This document shows, one piece after another, positions 1 through 12,648 of a stretch of 64,000 nucleotides of DNA. This DNA is from Xanthostigma xanthostigma (taxonomy: Eukaryota; Arthropoda; Insecta; Raphidioptera; Raphidiidae): contig OY754469.1 in assembly GCA_963575645.1 (NCBI GenBank), forward strand, positions 22,524,001 through 22,588,000. The letters run 5' to 3'. The notes below the pieces were generated by a model. That model had not been told where the DNA came from, searched no databases, and saw only the letters and a list, made by a program, of their open reading frames with translations. How positions within the stretch are numbered: the first letter of the stretch is position 1; every line of letters begins with the position of its first letter. A program made the position numbers and the translations under genes.

Positions 1-218
1 AATCTATACTTATTCATTCCTTTCTTAATTTGCTGCAACGATGTTACAGATTATATTTTTCAAAACATTTCATCACTAACAAAAAATTATTTATTCTCAA
101 TTTCCAAGCCAATATATTTACCGAAATTATATAATTTCCAAAATAAGGAAAAGTTTCAACTAGAACCGTATGTTATATGCAATATAAAGTCCAGTCTTAA
201 AATACATTTTATTTGTAG

Positions 219-3200
219 GCAAATGAAGAGAAATTAGTGTACCGATATGATCGCTGGAATTTGGTATTTACTGATTTCGACATGCCGTCAGTTTTTAAAC
301 AAAACACGCTGAACACATCTATGAGCGTTTTATATCCGGACAAAATATTATGCTGTCATCTGCTAGCTGAGCCTGCAACATGCACATGTCCTGAAAAGTT
401 TGAAATACGTCCGCAATATTTCAAAATGTTTGTAAAATTTCTAATCGATTTATTTGTCAAACTATCTGAGGTAGATTTTTCAGTTAAAAAATTTGATTGC
501 TCAACAAATTCTTCTGATTTTTTGAATGCAACAAAGAATAGCTTTGAAGAAGAATTAAGGACTGAACTAATGGATGATAATTCTGTATTTTATTATAAGG
601 ATGATTTGAGCGTATCTTATAAATTGTCTGTAATTATAGAAGTAGAGAATGGAATTGATGGTTTGGAAAAGTTAGCAACGTGGGCCGATCAAAATGGCAT
701 TGAACTGGCACCAGATCAAGAAATCAAACCGACCAAACGTTTTTTCCGCGTTGGAACGGCCGAAGTAAGTAGAGATTATCACTTTACAATATATTCTGTA
801 AAGAATTTTAACTTGGAAGTATACCTATATTATTTTTTTTAAAACAAATAATTCCCTTAACCTCTCGTTGCCTAATTTTTTCCGTCTACGAAACCCCATT
901 GATATAAATCAAGATTATTTATTTAATTTTTTTAAAGTGTAAAAGTCAATTTATAACATTTAGATTTTACGTAATTTTCACCTCTGTAGTATGTAGTGTA
1001 ACATATCACTGTTTGCCGGTCGACCTGTAAACTTTGCCCATTTGCAAACTTTCGTTGCAGACATGACACTAACTCATGCCTTTTTATCCCTTAAAAAATC
1101 AGTCTAGGGATTCATAGAAAATACACGCTCCTAAAACTATAATTTTTATCAATAATAATCCAGTCACAGACATCCCACAAAAATTTTAAATAAATAAAAG
1201 TTCGATAAAAAAACATATTTCTGGGTTAGGGTGTGACATACAGACAGAGAGACGACTTTGAGTACAAAAGACGCTCTTTTCCATTGAAATAGAGAGCTGC
1301 AATTTTATACAAAAAGTAATTCATTCGAAATAGATCTGATAAGATGGCGACAGAAATGATCCGGGAACACTGGATGGCAGAAACGCTACCTTTCGTGTAG
1401 TCTGAACCCCCCTCTACAAATTCGCTTTATGGAGTAGGGGTCTAACGCGTTGTGGTACGTCGCTGAGGCGCTTAAAAAAACGGCAAAATTCAAAAGTCCA
1501 TTACGAAATGGCAGAAAATGTCTAAACGGCATCTGGAGGACCTCCTAGTTGCAGAAACGGCGAAGATACATGCGTCTAGGGCAGGAGTCGGCAACCTTTT
1601 GAGACGGAAGAGCCAAAAGTTAAAATTTACAAAATTTCCCAGTTTTTAGAGCCACTAAACATTTTCGTTTCAGTATTACAGTATAGATATAATATATATA
1701 TCCGAGGACAACACGTCGCGACGGGGGCGTGCGGGTGAGACGCGAATGGAAATGGCTGAGAGTTAGACATGGTGCTCAATCATGGATCGATTGGACGGAT
1801 TTTAAGGGTTTATATAATAAAATAAATATTTTTTGCGTATGGAACTGGAGAGCCACAACTTTACATTAAAAAAGCCGCATTCGGCTTGCGAGCAGCAGGC
1901 TGCCGACCCCTGGTCTAGGGTGAGAGTCTGTGTTGACCGATTCAGATGCATTTTCCTATAAAGGGTTTCTAATTCCGTTACAATGAACATTTTACTCTCA
2001 ATGCGCCTAAAGAAGTACCTATAGCTACACTAATATTTTGTAAGAAATCTCTAAAAATGTTAAAATTAATAAAAATTTGAAAAACCCACGATGTAAACAT
2101 TAGAAAGAAAAACAAAATTAAAAAAAAATATTAATCAGAAATCTCTAAAAAGTTTAAAATCAAAAACAAAATTAAAAATTTTGAAAAAAAAACCACGACG
2201 AATGTAAACGTTGTAATTGATAAAAGATTAAATAAAATTTTAAAACTCCTCGACTAAAATGAGGTAAGTAACCAAAGAAAATCTGTCGGGGGCTGCCATT
2301 CGTTGTCCTGATATAAACTAAAATATTGCAATTTTAGAGTATGTGACTAATTGAAGTCACGTTGGGGACGTTAATAATTGCGGTTTTCAATTGATATTTT
2401 CCAATTCTTAATTCAGGTAAGCGAATGACAGCCCCCGACGGTTTTTCTTTGGTTACTTACATAATTTTAGTCTTGGGGTTTTAAAATTTTATTTAGGTAA
2501 ACCTTTTTAATTACAACATTTACATTCGTCGTGGATTTTTTTCTAATTTTTTAATTTTGTTTTTTATTAAGCGCCTCCGCGGCATACCACAACGAGTTAG
2601 ACCGTACTCCACCAAGCGGATTTGTAGAGAGCGTTTCTACCACCCAGTGTTTCTTGACTATTTCTGTCGTTATTCTCTAACTAAGAAGCAAATTTATTGA
2701 AATTCTTTAAACGAGTCATCCAAGCATTCATTACCTACATATTTTTTTAAAAATTTCGACACTTGGTTTTTTCCTCAGGCTATACCGTGGTCATTTAAAG
2801 TAAGAGATCCAGAAACCGGTGAAGTAATGTTAAACGAGGACGGTACTGAAAAATGGACCGGATACTGCCTTGACTTAATACAAGAGTTATCTGAGAAAAT
2901 GGACTTTGATTACCAACTCGTCATACCTAAAAATGGAACTTTTGGAGAACGAATCGAAAATAACAAGTGGGATGGACTCGTTGGCGATTTAGCAACAGGG
3001 GTACAGTAATATTTTATAGCAAATTTCATACGGAAAATATTTATATTTATTCGAAATTATTGTTTACAGCAAATTGACATAGCAGTTGCAGCTTTAATTA
3101 TGACAGCTGAACGAGAAGAAATCGTGGATTTCGTAGCGCCATATTTCGAACAAACTGGAATACTTATAGGTATATTAGATATCGCAGTCATCGTGATAAT

Positions 3201-6200
3201 AATAATAAGAAAAAATCGCGTGTACTTATGTGGACAAAAATATATATTAGATAGATTTATTTGCAGTACGTGCACGTGCAAAAAATAAATCAATCAATAT
3301 ATTTTTGTCGACGAACGTTCGATTTTTTTATATTATTATGGGTAAAAATTAAAACGAGCTAGACCGAAAATTTACTTTGGTAGCTAAGTAGAAAATTTTA
3401 CTATATATTTTTGAAAATATGATTACTTCACCTAAAATAATTAAGTCCATCTTTAAATAGCGTTCGTCCCCTTCCACAATTTTAAACTAACATATTTAAT
3501 TCTTTTTTTGCACTAAGTCCTATAAAATAGCTGACCCTTTACGCACTAGTGCGGTAAAGTAAAACAAAATTGGTCGAGCTGAACCAATTGAAAAAATCAG
3601 CTGTTTTTTTGCTCTGAAGATCTGTCACAATGAAATTAAGCAGCATGTAAAACTATATTCATGCAATAGCAAATATTATATTATTTACTACTAGCCGTTA
3701 TTTACGTGACCGTACGCGTATACAGAAATTATATTTTATTTATTATATTGTGTCAAAATGTCAATATTTTTCAAGTGGAATGGTCTTGTCGCCCAGTTGA
3801 CTGATTGTTTTTTAGAACCTGTACTATTAGAAGTGTCATAGAAATTAGGGGCAAAAAAATCTCTTGCAACCCTAAAATCTCCGTAACTGGCATATGAAAA
3901 AAATTTAATAAGCGCTTAAAAAGTAGCTAATATTAATGATAAGATGTGTACAAATACTTTGACTCAACGTAAATAAATTAATTAGTTTGAATAAATAAAA
4001 TTATTATATTATATGTATTTTTTAAGTGATTCGCAAAGCAGTTCGCAAAACATCGTTGTTCAAATTCATGACAGTGTTGCGAGTAGAAGTATGGTTAAGC
4101 ATAGTCGGCGCACTTACAGTGACGGCCATCATGATTTGGTTCCTCGACAAGTATTCCCCATATAGCGCTAGAAACAACAAGGCAGCTTATCCTTATCCTT
4201 GCCGGTATATTACTTAATTTATTTTTATATATATTCTAAATGTCATTACATTTAACACGTGTCTCTTTTTATATGAATGATTTTTTTATGTTTCAGAGAA
4301 TTTACATTAAAAGAAAGTTTTTGGTTTGCGCTAACATCATTTACTCCTCAAGGAGGTGGCGAAGCGCCAAAAGCTTTATCTGGACGTACATTAGTGGCAG
4401 CTTATTGGCTTTTCGTTGTTCTTATGCTGGCTACCTTCACTGCCAATTTAGCTGCTTTTCTTACAGTGGAAAGAATGCAGGTATTTCAAATTTTTAACGC
4501 TGTTCATTTTTACCGTTGAAAAAGCAAAAAACAATCTTATCTAATTTTTATCTTATAATATGACCGGCTTATCTTTAAAGTTTAAGTATTATATCAAGAT
4601 TAGTTTAATTTAGAAAAAAAACTTTTAAATCGCGAAAGACGTTGCCTTTAAATTTATCTATCTCCACATCTTGGACTTTGCAATCTAAAATATCTTATTT
4701 ATTAAAGTATGGATTACCACACAAACACACAAAGTGTCTTCAAATACCACAAAAACATAAGAAATTAAATGGACATAGGAAATAGTGGTTTATTTATCTC
4801 ATTCGTAAATGAAAGTGTTATAAAAGTTAAGTGACATTATGTTGAAACGAGCGACTATCGAGTTTGAACAGTCACCCAAGTCATAATACCATTTGCGAAC
4901 AATATACGTACTACATTTTTTGCAGGTACCTTCTATAAAATAGCTGATTTTTACATCATAATAAGTATTTTTGTGATATTTTTGACAGTTCAGTTCGGCC
5001 GTATAAGATTTATATATGGATTATTTACGATAGCAGCGGCTACTATGCTATATAGATTTAAATGGAACTGACAGAAATATTACTATTGGATTGGCAAAAT
5101 CTGATCACTTTTGCTTTTCGTTACACACTCATGCAAAAAGGTCATTTTACAACCGCTATAAAAGCATGAAAACCAGTTATTTTATAGAGGTCGTGCAAAA
5201 ATATTATACTATTATGTTTAACACTTGAATTCTATATCTTTCGTATATTTTAGTCTCCTGTACAATCATTGGAACAACTCGCCAGACAATCCAGGATCAA
5301 TTACACAGTTGTTAAGGATTCCGAAACACATAAATATTTTATTAATATGAAAAATGCCGAGGACACGTTATATAGGTGAATATTAAAAAAAATCTAACTT
5401 GAAAACTTTTTTATATAAAATTAATTTTTTCTTCAATTGCATAAAAAAGTTTTTCAATAAATAATGTTTCAAATTAAATTTGCCAAAATTGTAAAAATGC
5501 CCAGAGTGTCTAGAAATAATGAAGAATATAATTTACCTAAAATGATTTTTGCACTAATGATAAATTAACAGCTGTATTTTAAAACTAATTTCGTAAATTT
5601 CGTAATGGTAGGCTGGAAACAGTGCCCAACCGACGGTTAGATCATACATCGGTCGGGCGTAGCTATATCCAATACAAGTGTATTACGTGTTCAGTAAAGC
5701 GCTGGCAATTTGCTACGCGCATACAGCTACGTTGCGCTGACGGAAATCGTCGGTTGATTTGGGTCGGTCGACCGACGAGCCGTGAAAATGTATGAACGCA
5801 TTTAGTACGACGCTGAACGAGTCTTCTCTTCTCGCAATTTTAAAAACAGTGTACAGAATTCGCCTTCAATTAGCCGTTCCACAAGTATTGGGTCTTTTCT
5901 TTCGTAATTGTTTGTGTAAATACTAAATAGTATGCACATATTATAGATTTCGATGCAAAGGATTCATTTCTGTTCGCAACTGTACGTTACATAGGCGACT
6001 CAGTGTTTACCATCAGTTGAACATAAAATGCATTTTCACAACCGACGATCAGCGCGTACGGTATGCGCTGAGCGTCGGTCGAGCACTGTTTCCAAATATC
6101 TACATTTAACAAAACTTAAGCCCCTCTAAAATTATAAATCACTATAAAGCAAACATTTTCTGTCTAAACTTCTGGTGTACTAATAGACTAATGACTTATC

Positions 6201-9200
6201 AACACCGTTATGTGCTAAGCCATTAGTGACTTACATTTCTGGAATAATGCACCAAATGAGCTATCATAGCTTTAATTGATGTAACGACCCAAAAACTGGT
6301 TTGAAATATTATGATGTCATAGAGATGACAATACATTAGTTTATTCTAACACTAACAAGTCTAATATTTCATTGACAGAATGTGGAAAGAGTTAACACTC
6401 AATGCTTCAAGCGACCAATCACAGTACAGAGTTTGGGATTATCCAATCAAAGAACAGTATGGACATATTCTACTCGCAATCAACGATTCCCAACCAGTCG
6501 CAACCGCCGAAGAGGGATTTCAAACGGTAATTGCTATCATAATATGATGTTTGTAATATACAAAAGACTGTAATCAAAAAACTTTTCACGGAATGTTCTC
6601 GAAAACTTTCCGCAGAACATAGATTGAAAATTCTAAAACAGTGATTGCCAACCAGGTTCCTGTAGAGCACTGGAGTTGACGAGAATTTTAAAAAACTTGA
6701 AAAAACAGTTCAACTAGCCTATTTGTTATTGAAAAAAATAAACGAATTTAATAGTTATGTTATAAATTATTAAGAAAGTCTATTGCTTTACACGTCTATT
6801 TTGAAATTTACCCCTGTCGAAACTAATATAATGTGTCAGACAAATATGGGTTACCCCTGATTTTAGAAAACATTTTAAATATTCTTAAAAAAAAGTTTGG
6901 GAATCACTTGTCTCGACTCTATACAGGTGAGTTTTAAGTTGATGCTTTTGTTTTTACAGCGTGTAAAAATCAAATAGACGAGCAAATATTTCAAATAGTT
7001 TTTTTATCAAAACTCAAAAATAAGAGAGAAACAGCCTTTCGAAGTTTAAATAAATTTTATTAAATTTTCTTTAATTTTGAGGGTCGGTCCTGGGGTTATA
7101 TTATGTCACTATGGAAATAAGTTGTTATTATCTCTCAAAAACAGAACAATACACATGTCAGTTTCAAATAATCACCAACATACTTGATAATAACAACTTA
7201 TTTCCGTAGTGACATAATATAACCCCAGGACCGACCCTCAAAATTAAAGAAAATTTAATAAAATTTATTTAAACTTCGAAAGGCTGTTTCTCTCTTATTT
7301 TTGAGTTTTGATAAAAAAAATGGTTGTCTGTAAAGTCGGTTTACGGACGATAGTTTTACGTGATAACGTATTCCGTAATACATAACCTAAACCTCCCAAA
7401 ATTTGGTTTCAATCCGCTTATCCTTGGTGTCGGAATGATAAGAAATGTCAAAAGTGACGTTTGCAACTTACAAAGTATTATGTTCTAATAATAATTAGTT
7501 ATTCCAATACTTAACTTAGCAGGCTTTGCATTTCACAATATACTAATGTCAAAAAATTGAATTAAACATTAGAAATGCAGCTGTTTTCATGTTAAGACAA
7601 GACATACGTTTGCTTCTAATTTCCATGTACGGCAAACAAAGACAACCGACCGCGTCGCGTCATGCATTACACAACATTGCATTTATACAGCTATTTTTCT
7701 ATATAAATTTGTATAAAATATTTTTCTATATAAATTTGTATAAAAAAACTGTTTAGGCAAATTCTGTTATACGAAATCTATGTAAAATGTTCTCCTCTTT
7801 CGTTTAAGACTGGTTTCAAACCGATCTGATTTAAATTGAGCGAGAAATTAGCAAAAAGCACGCACAGGGTCAGGCGGAACGTTACGCGTTAGGAACGTTA
7901 GGAACGTTACGTTACACTTTTTCGAACATGCAGCCGGTGTTTTATCAATTTATAATATTGGTGATTCATCAATTTATAAGACGTTATCACGTCAAAAACT
8001 ATTTGAAATATTTGCTCGTCTATTTGATTTTTACACGCTGTAAAAACAAAAGCATCAACTTAAAACTCACCTGTATTGTTAAATGCAATGTTACAATACT
8101 AAGAAGTGCGTCAATGTGGATATTATAATATAGGTATTGTGCACTAATAAACGTACTCCCACCATCTAAAACGTAACTTCCACCATCATATCACAGCGAA
8201 TAGGGATAATATAAGTGTATTCACTATTCGTCCAATCGATAAGTAGATTTCCAAATAAGTGCTGTACGTTTTGACACTGTGTTTGTAGATTTAGATGCTT
8301 TGCATAAAATGATAGAAAATGCAAAATGTGATCGCAACTTCCAGAATCGTCACTTTGTCGAAAACAGTCTCTTTTGGCAAAAAACCGTATTTATGGAAAT
8401 AAAGCAAAATTATGTTTTTTTTTACAAAATATATCATATATAAATTTTCTCTAAGCTTGATAATTTTGGTGCAGCAACTAAGCTATGTCAAATATTTTTT
8501 GACAAAATTATGATTTTCTGCAAATTAGCAATAATTATTTGCATGCTTATTTGAGACATATTGACCAAATGATTCTGCGATTTTTGGCCTTCCACGTTTT
8601 TTCCAATTCTAGACAGTTTTTCTTCAGATATTCCACGTGTGAGTGATGCATTTGTCGCAAAGATAATTTGCTTTGTTGAAAATATTCATTGAGTATTGAT
8701 AAAATGTTCAATAATTGTTCGAATTACATGTATTTTACAATCCAGTTGAGCACTTTATTCAAATTATTTTCCGTTTTTCAATAAGCTTCCTGCAAAATTT
8801 TTTATATGCTTGCGCGTCATCCGGGAGAAAACTGTTCTAGAATTGAAAATATTAATAAAAAATCCAGAATCGTAAAGTCAATACGTCTCAAATAAACATA
8901 TAAAATTTAGTCAAGATTAAATAATTTTTGGTAAATTGTCGAAAATCATAATTTTGTTTAACATATTTGACTTAGCTCAGCTGCTGCATCGAAAATATTC
9001 AGTTTGAAGAAAAAATTTGTAAGACTCATTTGCAGAATTCAAGGTCAACTGAGAAAGAATAAATTGGAAAATAGATGGTTCTGTACTTTATTTGGGCCCT
9101 TAGTTTCTAAACATGCTATCACGAATAACTTTGAAAAAAAATTGGTTGTCTGTAAAGCCGGTTTACGGACGATAGTTTTACGTGATAACGTATTCCGCTC

Positions 9201-11619
9201 GAATATCATATTTAATAATACATAACCTAAATTTTAGTAGCTGTCAAACTATATTTTTACCGACTAATAATTTGATCAACCAAAGCAAAATACATATTTT
9301 TAAGCAATTATAAAAGACATTTAAAAGAATGTATATGTTACCGGCCAAACCCGATTTCAGGACAAACTAGTTTGGCCTAGGACAAACTAGTTCAGCCTAG
9401 GCCAAACTGGTTTATAGAACTAGTTTGGCCTAGGCCAAACTAGTTTGTCCTGAAATCGGGTTTGGCCGGTAACATATACCTATATATTATATATTTGTTA
9501 ACAAACCGTATAATTTATCTGGCCATCTGTCAGATGTAGCTTTCGCTGAAACAGCCGAAAAAAATGTTGAACGCACACTACTCTCTGACGTCACGCGAGA
9601 AGAGAGAGACTATCGCTTACATCGCGCTCTCGCTTGCGGAACGTTACTATTTTTCGTGCGTGCAGCCGGTGTTTCATCAATTTATAAGACGTTATCACGT
9701 CAAAAATGTTTTTCTATTGATTAGAATACATTGGAAAACACATGCATATAGAATGATCGATATAATTGCTCGTATTCCTTTCATGAGAAGAAACTATGAC
9801 TAATTTGGAATGATTAATTAACGTCTATACTTTTTACGATAATGACACTTTTGTGAAGAATTTTTATTTAATTTTTTGTTTTATTTATTGTAAGCTATAT
9901 CACACAACGTAAAATCTAACAGTAAATTTCGTGATTTTTAGCTTTAGAAACTAGGAAGGTTGGCCAATAAAAAGAAGCTATCAGATCATGGAAAAATTCA
10001 GGCCAAAAAGTGATACTATTTTGTGTATTTAATTTTTAACTCCCAAAATTCGGATTTTTGTGAAAAGAAAACCGAAGTAGATTTTCTCGAATATGACGTA
10101 TTTCCGACCCCTAAGCGATTCCAAATTAGTCATAGTCTCTTCTCTCGAGAGGAATACGAACAATTACCGGTCACCTATATAATTATGTGTGTACTTGATT
10201 TTGACAAAATATTCCCTTCAAGCCAGTTTCATCTAAGGCTATTTGCGATGGAAGTTTTAAAAACTATTGCAATCGCTTCTCTAAATTGTAAAATATAATG
10301 ATCAGACAAAATAGTCAACAAAATGAATGGTGGATCCTTTGATAGGTACCTTAGTGTATTTCGCTATTTTTTTTAAGAAAGAGTGACTATAGACGTCCGA
10401 CAAATAATTTTTCGTTTAATAAAAGTAGTAAAGCGTTAATTTTTAAGGATAAATTATTCCTGGGTATACATTTAATTAAAAAAAATATTTGTCTAGGTTC
10501 AAGATCATACCGAAGCCGATTTCGCTTTTATACATGATTCAGCTGAAATACGCTACGAAGAAAGCCGAAATTGCAATTTAACTATCGTTGGTGAAGTTTT
10601 TTCTGAGAAACCATACGCTATAGCTGTTCAACAAGGAAGTTATCTACAAGAAGAGCTCAGTAAAATGTTAGACAATTTTTATTTTCAATTTTATATTTAA
10701 TCTTTACAGAATAGTCGGGCAAGTAGGGACAGAAGAGGCAGGGAGTTAATACTCCTCTCCCCTTCCAAAAGTTGTCTGATTTTTTTTTTTATTTATAAAG
10801 ACGCGCAGCTGCTAGGCTATATGTGTCGAAATAAGTCTATGAATGCACGTAAATTGTTATCATATGTTGTCTGATTTTATTTTATTATAATTTCTGTGCC
10901 CAACGTCAAATAATCTCTAACATTATGAAGTGGTTAAGATTTTGGTTGTTCTGAAGCGCTCATAGAGGAACTGCCATTCCAACACTGTATAGCCATATTT
11001 AGATTTATCTTAAATTATCATGATGGATAATTCCGAAACGATCATCTGAACTTTCTATATTAAATACATATATATTTTGGATATGGTCTAAATTTTCTTC
11101 ACATACCTATATACAATGCATCCAAACTACTCCTGGAAAAAATCAAATATTAAATTATCATATTTACGTATCTCTTTGCAGGATTTTGGACTTACAAAAA
11201 GACCGCTATTTTGAAACTCTTAGTGGAAAATACTGGAACAAATCTGCAAAAGGTGTTTGTCCAAACATAGACGACAGTGAAGGCATTACTTTAGAAAGTT
11301 TGGGTATGTAATACAAAATGAATAAAACAATTCATTTAAATTTAATATTATTAATTTTTTAGGTGGTGTATTCATAGCTACTCTATTTGGCCTTGCGTTG
11401 GCAATGGTCACATTAGCAGGTGAAATATTTTATTACAAACGCAAGGAAAAAACAATGGTTACAGACATAACTGAAAAGAAAATACCCGCTATTGGAAAAA
11501 TGGATAGAACTGGAAAACAAGTCACGATTGGTTCAACCTTTAAACCTGTCAAACCTACAGGAGAGAAAATTACACGAATTTCACATGTATCAGTTTTTCC
11601 ACGCCAGTTCAACCCTTAG
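219..11619 (+). CDS. Ir25a: Ionotropic receptor 25a, 3' ten exons (5' part outside window)
   Basis: Chemosensory co-receptor of the ionotropic glutamate receptor family, expected in the ciliary membrane of sensory neurons as partner of tuning IRs. Exons seen: 219-764, 2779-3000, 3070-3169, 4027-4204, 4297-4480, 5254-5375, 6379-6526, 10497-10666, 11182-11303, 11363-11619. All have GT-AG borders and matching phases and give 682 residues plus stop. Exon one is distal amino-terminal domain. Lobe S1 (from about residue 183) has EKWTGYCLDL and TAEREEIVDFVAPYFE with the ligand-contacting Arg. M1 is EVWLSIVGALTVTAIMIWFL, the pore loop FTPQGGGEAPKALSGR, M2 AAYWLFVVLMLATFTANLAA. S2 carries DHTEADFAFIHDSAEIRYEE. 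M3 is FIATLFGLALAMVTLAGEIF, then a Lys-rich cytoplasmic tail. Roughly the first quarter of a typical ~900-residue protein is missing at the window edge. The exon 8 donor is placed at 10667 because only that phase restores the family motif SKMILDLQKDRYFE. No frame damage is seen. Family assignment is near certain. Confidence 0.96.
1582..1912. mobile_element. hAT-type MITE with 8-bp target duplication
   Basis: Ends are CAGGAGTCGGCA and TGCCGACCCCTG, inverted repeats typical of hAT elements. Perfect direct repeats GTCTAGGG flank it at 1574-1581 and 1913-1920. It is 331 bp with no transposase. It was inserted into family-K DNA, so it is younger than that element. Confidence 0.9.
2165..2570. repeat. 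Palindrome with ~150-bp arms
   Basis: Left arm about 2165-2310, right arm about 2416-2570. The arms share CTGTCGGGGGCTG, GGTAAGTAACCAAAG and CACGACGAATGTAAAC. The spacer is about 105 bp. Mobility is inferred from structure only. Confidence 0.7.
3508..3610 (+). repeat. Fragment of MITE family C (GCAC..CTATAAAATAGCTG)
   Basis: Left half of a family seen again at 4917-5202, 53991-55105 and 56603-56866. It has TTTGCACTAAGTCCTATAAA and the CGCACTAGTGCGG inner palindrome. The right end is not identifiable, so this copy looks truncated. It lies in the Ir25a intron 3170-4026; the rest of that intron shows nothing recognisable. Confidence 0.6.
4917..5202 (+). mobile_element. MITE family C, full-length copy
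   Basis: Ends TTTTTGCAGGTACCTTCTAT and its inverted counterpart ATAGAGGTCGTGCAAAAA frame 286 bp, with the shared core ATATTTTTGACAGTTCA. Non-coding. It lies in the Ir25a intron 4481-5253. Confidence 0.7.
5614..6094. mobile_element. MITE with inverted ends TGGAAACAGTGC
   Basis: About 480 bp bounded by GGAAACAGTGCCCAACCGACG and the inverted CGGTCGAGCACTGTTTCC. It is GC-richer than its flanks and non-coding. Target duplication not resolved. Lies in the Ir25a intron 5376-6378. Confidence 0.65.
7006..7313. repeat. Near-perfect palindrome inside element copy 1
   Basis: Arms of about 105-110 bp share CAAAACTCAAAAATAAGAGA and TATAACCCCAGGACCGACCC. The spacer is about 90 bp. Arm identity is very high, so it is either recent or maintained by conversion. 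Confidence 0.8.
7321..7993 (+). mobile_element. Z-family element, copy Z1
   Basis: Starts TGGTTGTCTGTAAAGTCGG and ends ACGTTATCACGTC, with A-runs on both sides. ACGTGATAACGT recurs inverted near both ends. Nearly identical to Z2: I saw three substitutions over about 673 bp. No open frame of note. The family is not one I recognise. Confidence 0.75.
8440..9010. repeat. Diverged palindrome in the Ir25a intron
   Basis: Arms about 8445-8580 and 8880-9010 share GTCAAATAT, AAAATTATGATTTTC and TTATTTGAGAC. They are diverged by many substitutions, so this is older than its neighbours. It sits between Z1 and Z4. Confidence 0.6.
9138..9708 (+). mobile_element. Z-family element, older copy Z4
   Basis: Begins TTGGTTGTCTGTAAAGCCGG and ends AAGACGTTATCACGTC. 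The two ends match Z1 but the interior differs and is interrupted by a 148-bp palindrome (9331-9478). A-runs flank it, as with other copies. Confidence 0.65.
9331..9478. mobile_element. Short perfect-palindrome MITE
   Basis: TATATGTTACCGGCCAAACC at one end is mirrored at the other. The inside repeats AAACTAGTTTGGCCTAGG in both senses. It could fold into a near-complete hairpin. Inserted in Z4. Confidence 0.75.
9711..10496 (+). other. Remainder of the Ir25a intron
   Basis: AT-rich intron sequence. A 91-codon open frame at 10023-10298 has no family signature and no splice context that fits Ir25a. I see nothing else. Confidence 0.5.
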
Positions 11620-11817
11620 ATTACGAGTATGTATTTTGTGATGTATTTATGTTATTATAGTCTATTGAAAATTATAAATTAACCGATGCAGAAGACTTGC
11701 AATGAAAGTTGGATTCACTAGTATACAATATTCATATACTTTAATTAGAGAAACTGCGGTGTATTGTTGACTGACCGGCAGTGAATATAACAAATTATTA
11801 GCGAAACATCTTTTTTT

Positions 11818-11823
11818 AATAAA
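11818..11823 (+). terminator. Candidate polyadenylation signal of Ir25a
   Basis: AATAAA about 200 bases past the Ir25a stop codon, the first canonical hexamer downstream. The base composition is AT-rich, so a chance match is possible. Confidence 0.35.
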
Positions 11824-12648
11824 TCGATATAGGTAGATATGTTGAAACAATGTATAGCAGTTCGTCGACTCAACTGGCGACAATACAAATTGCTTCACAA
11901 ATAAGAGACGACGAGCTTTTTTCTAACAAACGTGCAATCTCGTTTTGAAGAATGTCAAATTTTCTGTACGACTTTTATAATATATTTTATGAAAATATCG
12001 ATATAAGAATTAATTTAGTTTTACAATATTCGTACTCTCTAAATATGAATCAGTGAATTTTTCACTAATTACAAGTGCATATTCATTATTTGTCAATGCT
12101 AGAATCGTACCACGCACAATTAGTGAATACTCACAATATGAATTAATTAATTTAAAAATTCACTAATTATATAAGTGAATATAAAAATTCACTAATTATA
12201 TAAGTAAATATAAAAATTCACTAATTCTATAAGTGACCATTAAAATATACCTATCATCTGACATCAACAATTTTTTGATTACAGATTTTTTTAATCTTTA
12301 TTTAATTCGTTATTTTCACTAATAGTATAATTAATTTTTATGTTTTACAAGTCGATTAAAAATTGAATACAAAATAAAGAATTAGAAAATTCGCGACAAA
12401 AAAACAAACCTTAATTCATTGTTAGTTATGATTCTATGTACTTAATTGACAATAATTTAAAATCAGTAAAAAAACAATAGTATACACGTAATGTTTTACG
12501 CTAATAATGTAATTAACTTACCTGATAATAGTATATTGTGCGACTAGTGAGAGAAGGAGAAGATTCCATGAGCGTGAAATTTGCCGCAGGAGTTAGCGAG
12601 TGCGGTAACACGCGAGTGAAATATTCTCCTTCGATCAATGGTCGCACA

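Larger units (their letters stand above)
1338..2685. mobile_element. Inverted-repeat element with ~110-130-bp arms, family K
   Basis: Bases 1340-1476 read inverted at 2571-2682 with scattered mismatches. The arms share CTACAAAT..CGCTT and GAGGCGCTTAA. The same arms build the element at 16545-17520. No coding capacity. Its interior holds a hAT MITE (1582-1912) and a long palindrome (2165-2570). Exact ends and target duplication are not clear. Confidence 0.65.
765..2778 (+). other. Ir25a intron after exon at 219-764
   Basis: Two kilobases between the amino-terminal-domain exon and the S1 exon. From 765 to about 1337 it is AT-rich sequence with nothing recognisable. The remainder is one inverted-repeat element containing a hAT MITE and a palindrome, listed separately. 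Confidence 0.6.
6924..8073. mobile_element. CAGGTGAGT-ended element with TA duplication (copy 1)
   Basis: Roughly 80-bp terminal inverted repeats (6924-7003 and 7996-8073), beginning CAGGTGAGTTTTAAG and ending in the reverse, between TA and TA. It carries a palindrome (7006-7313) and the Z1 insertion. TA duplication and CAG..CTG ends point to the Tc1/mariner superfamily, but there is no transposase. Lies in the Ir25a intron 6527-10496. Confidence 0.75.

Noticed and set aside
3070..3288. Extending the S1 exon of Ir25a into DIAVIVIIII
   Set aside because: The donor at 3170 joins in phase to VIRKAVRKTS at 4027, matching the family; the extension is intron read-through.
7006..7313. Hairpin considered as a microRNA precursor
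   Set aside because: Arms are over 100 bp and near-perfect, with a long loop, in the middle of a transposable element; a MITE explains it better.
10023..10298. 91-codon open frame in an Ir25a intron, tested as an extra exon
   Set aside because: Neighbouring exon phases already join (…GFQT / VQDHTEADF…) to the conserved family sequence without it.
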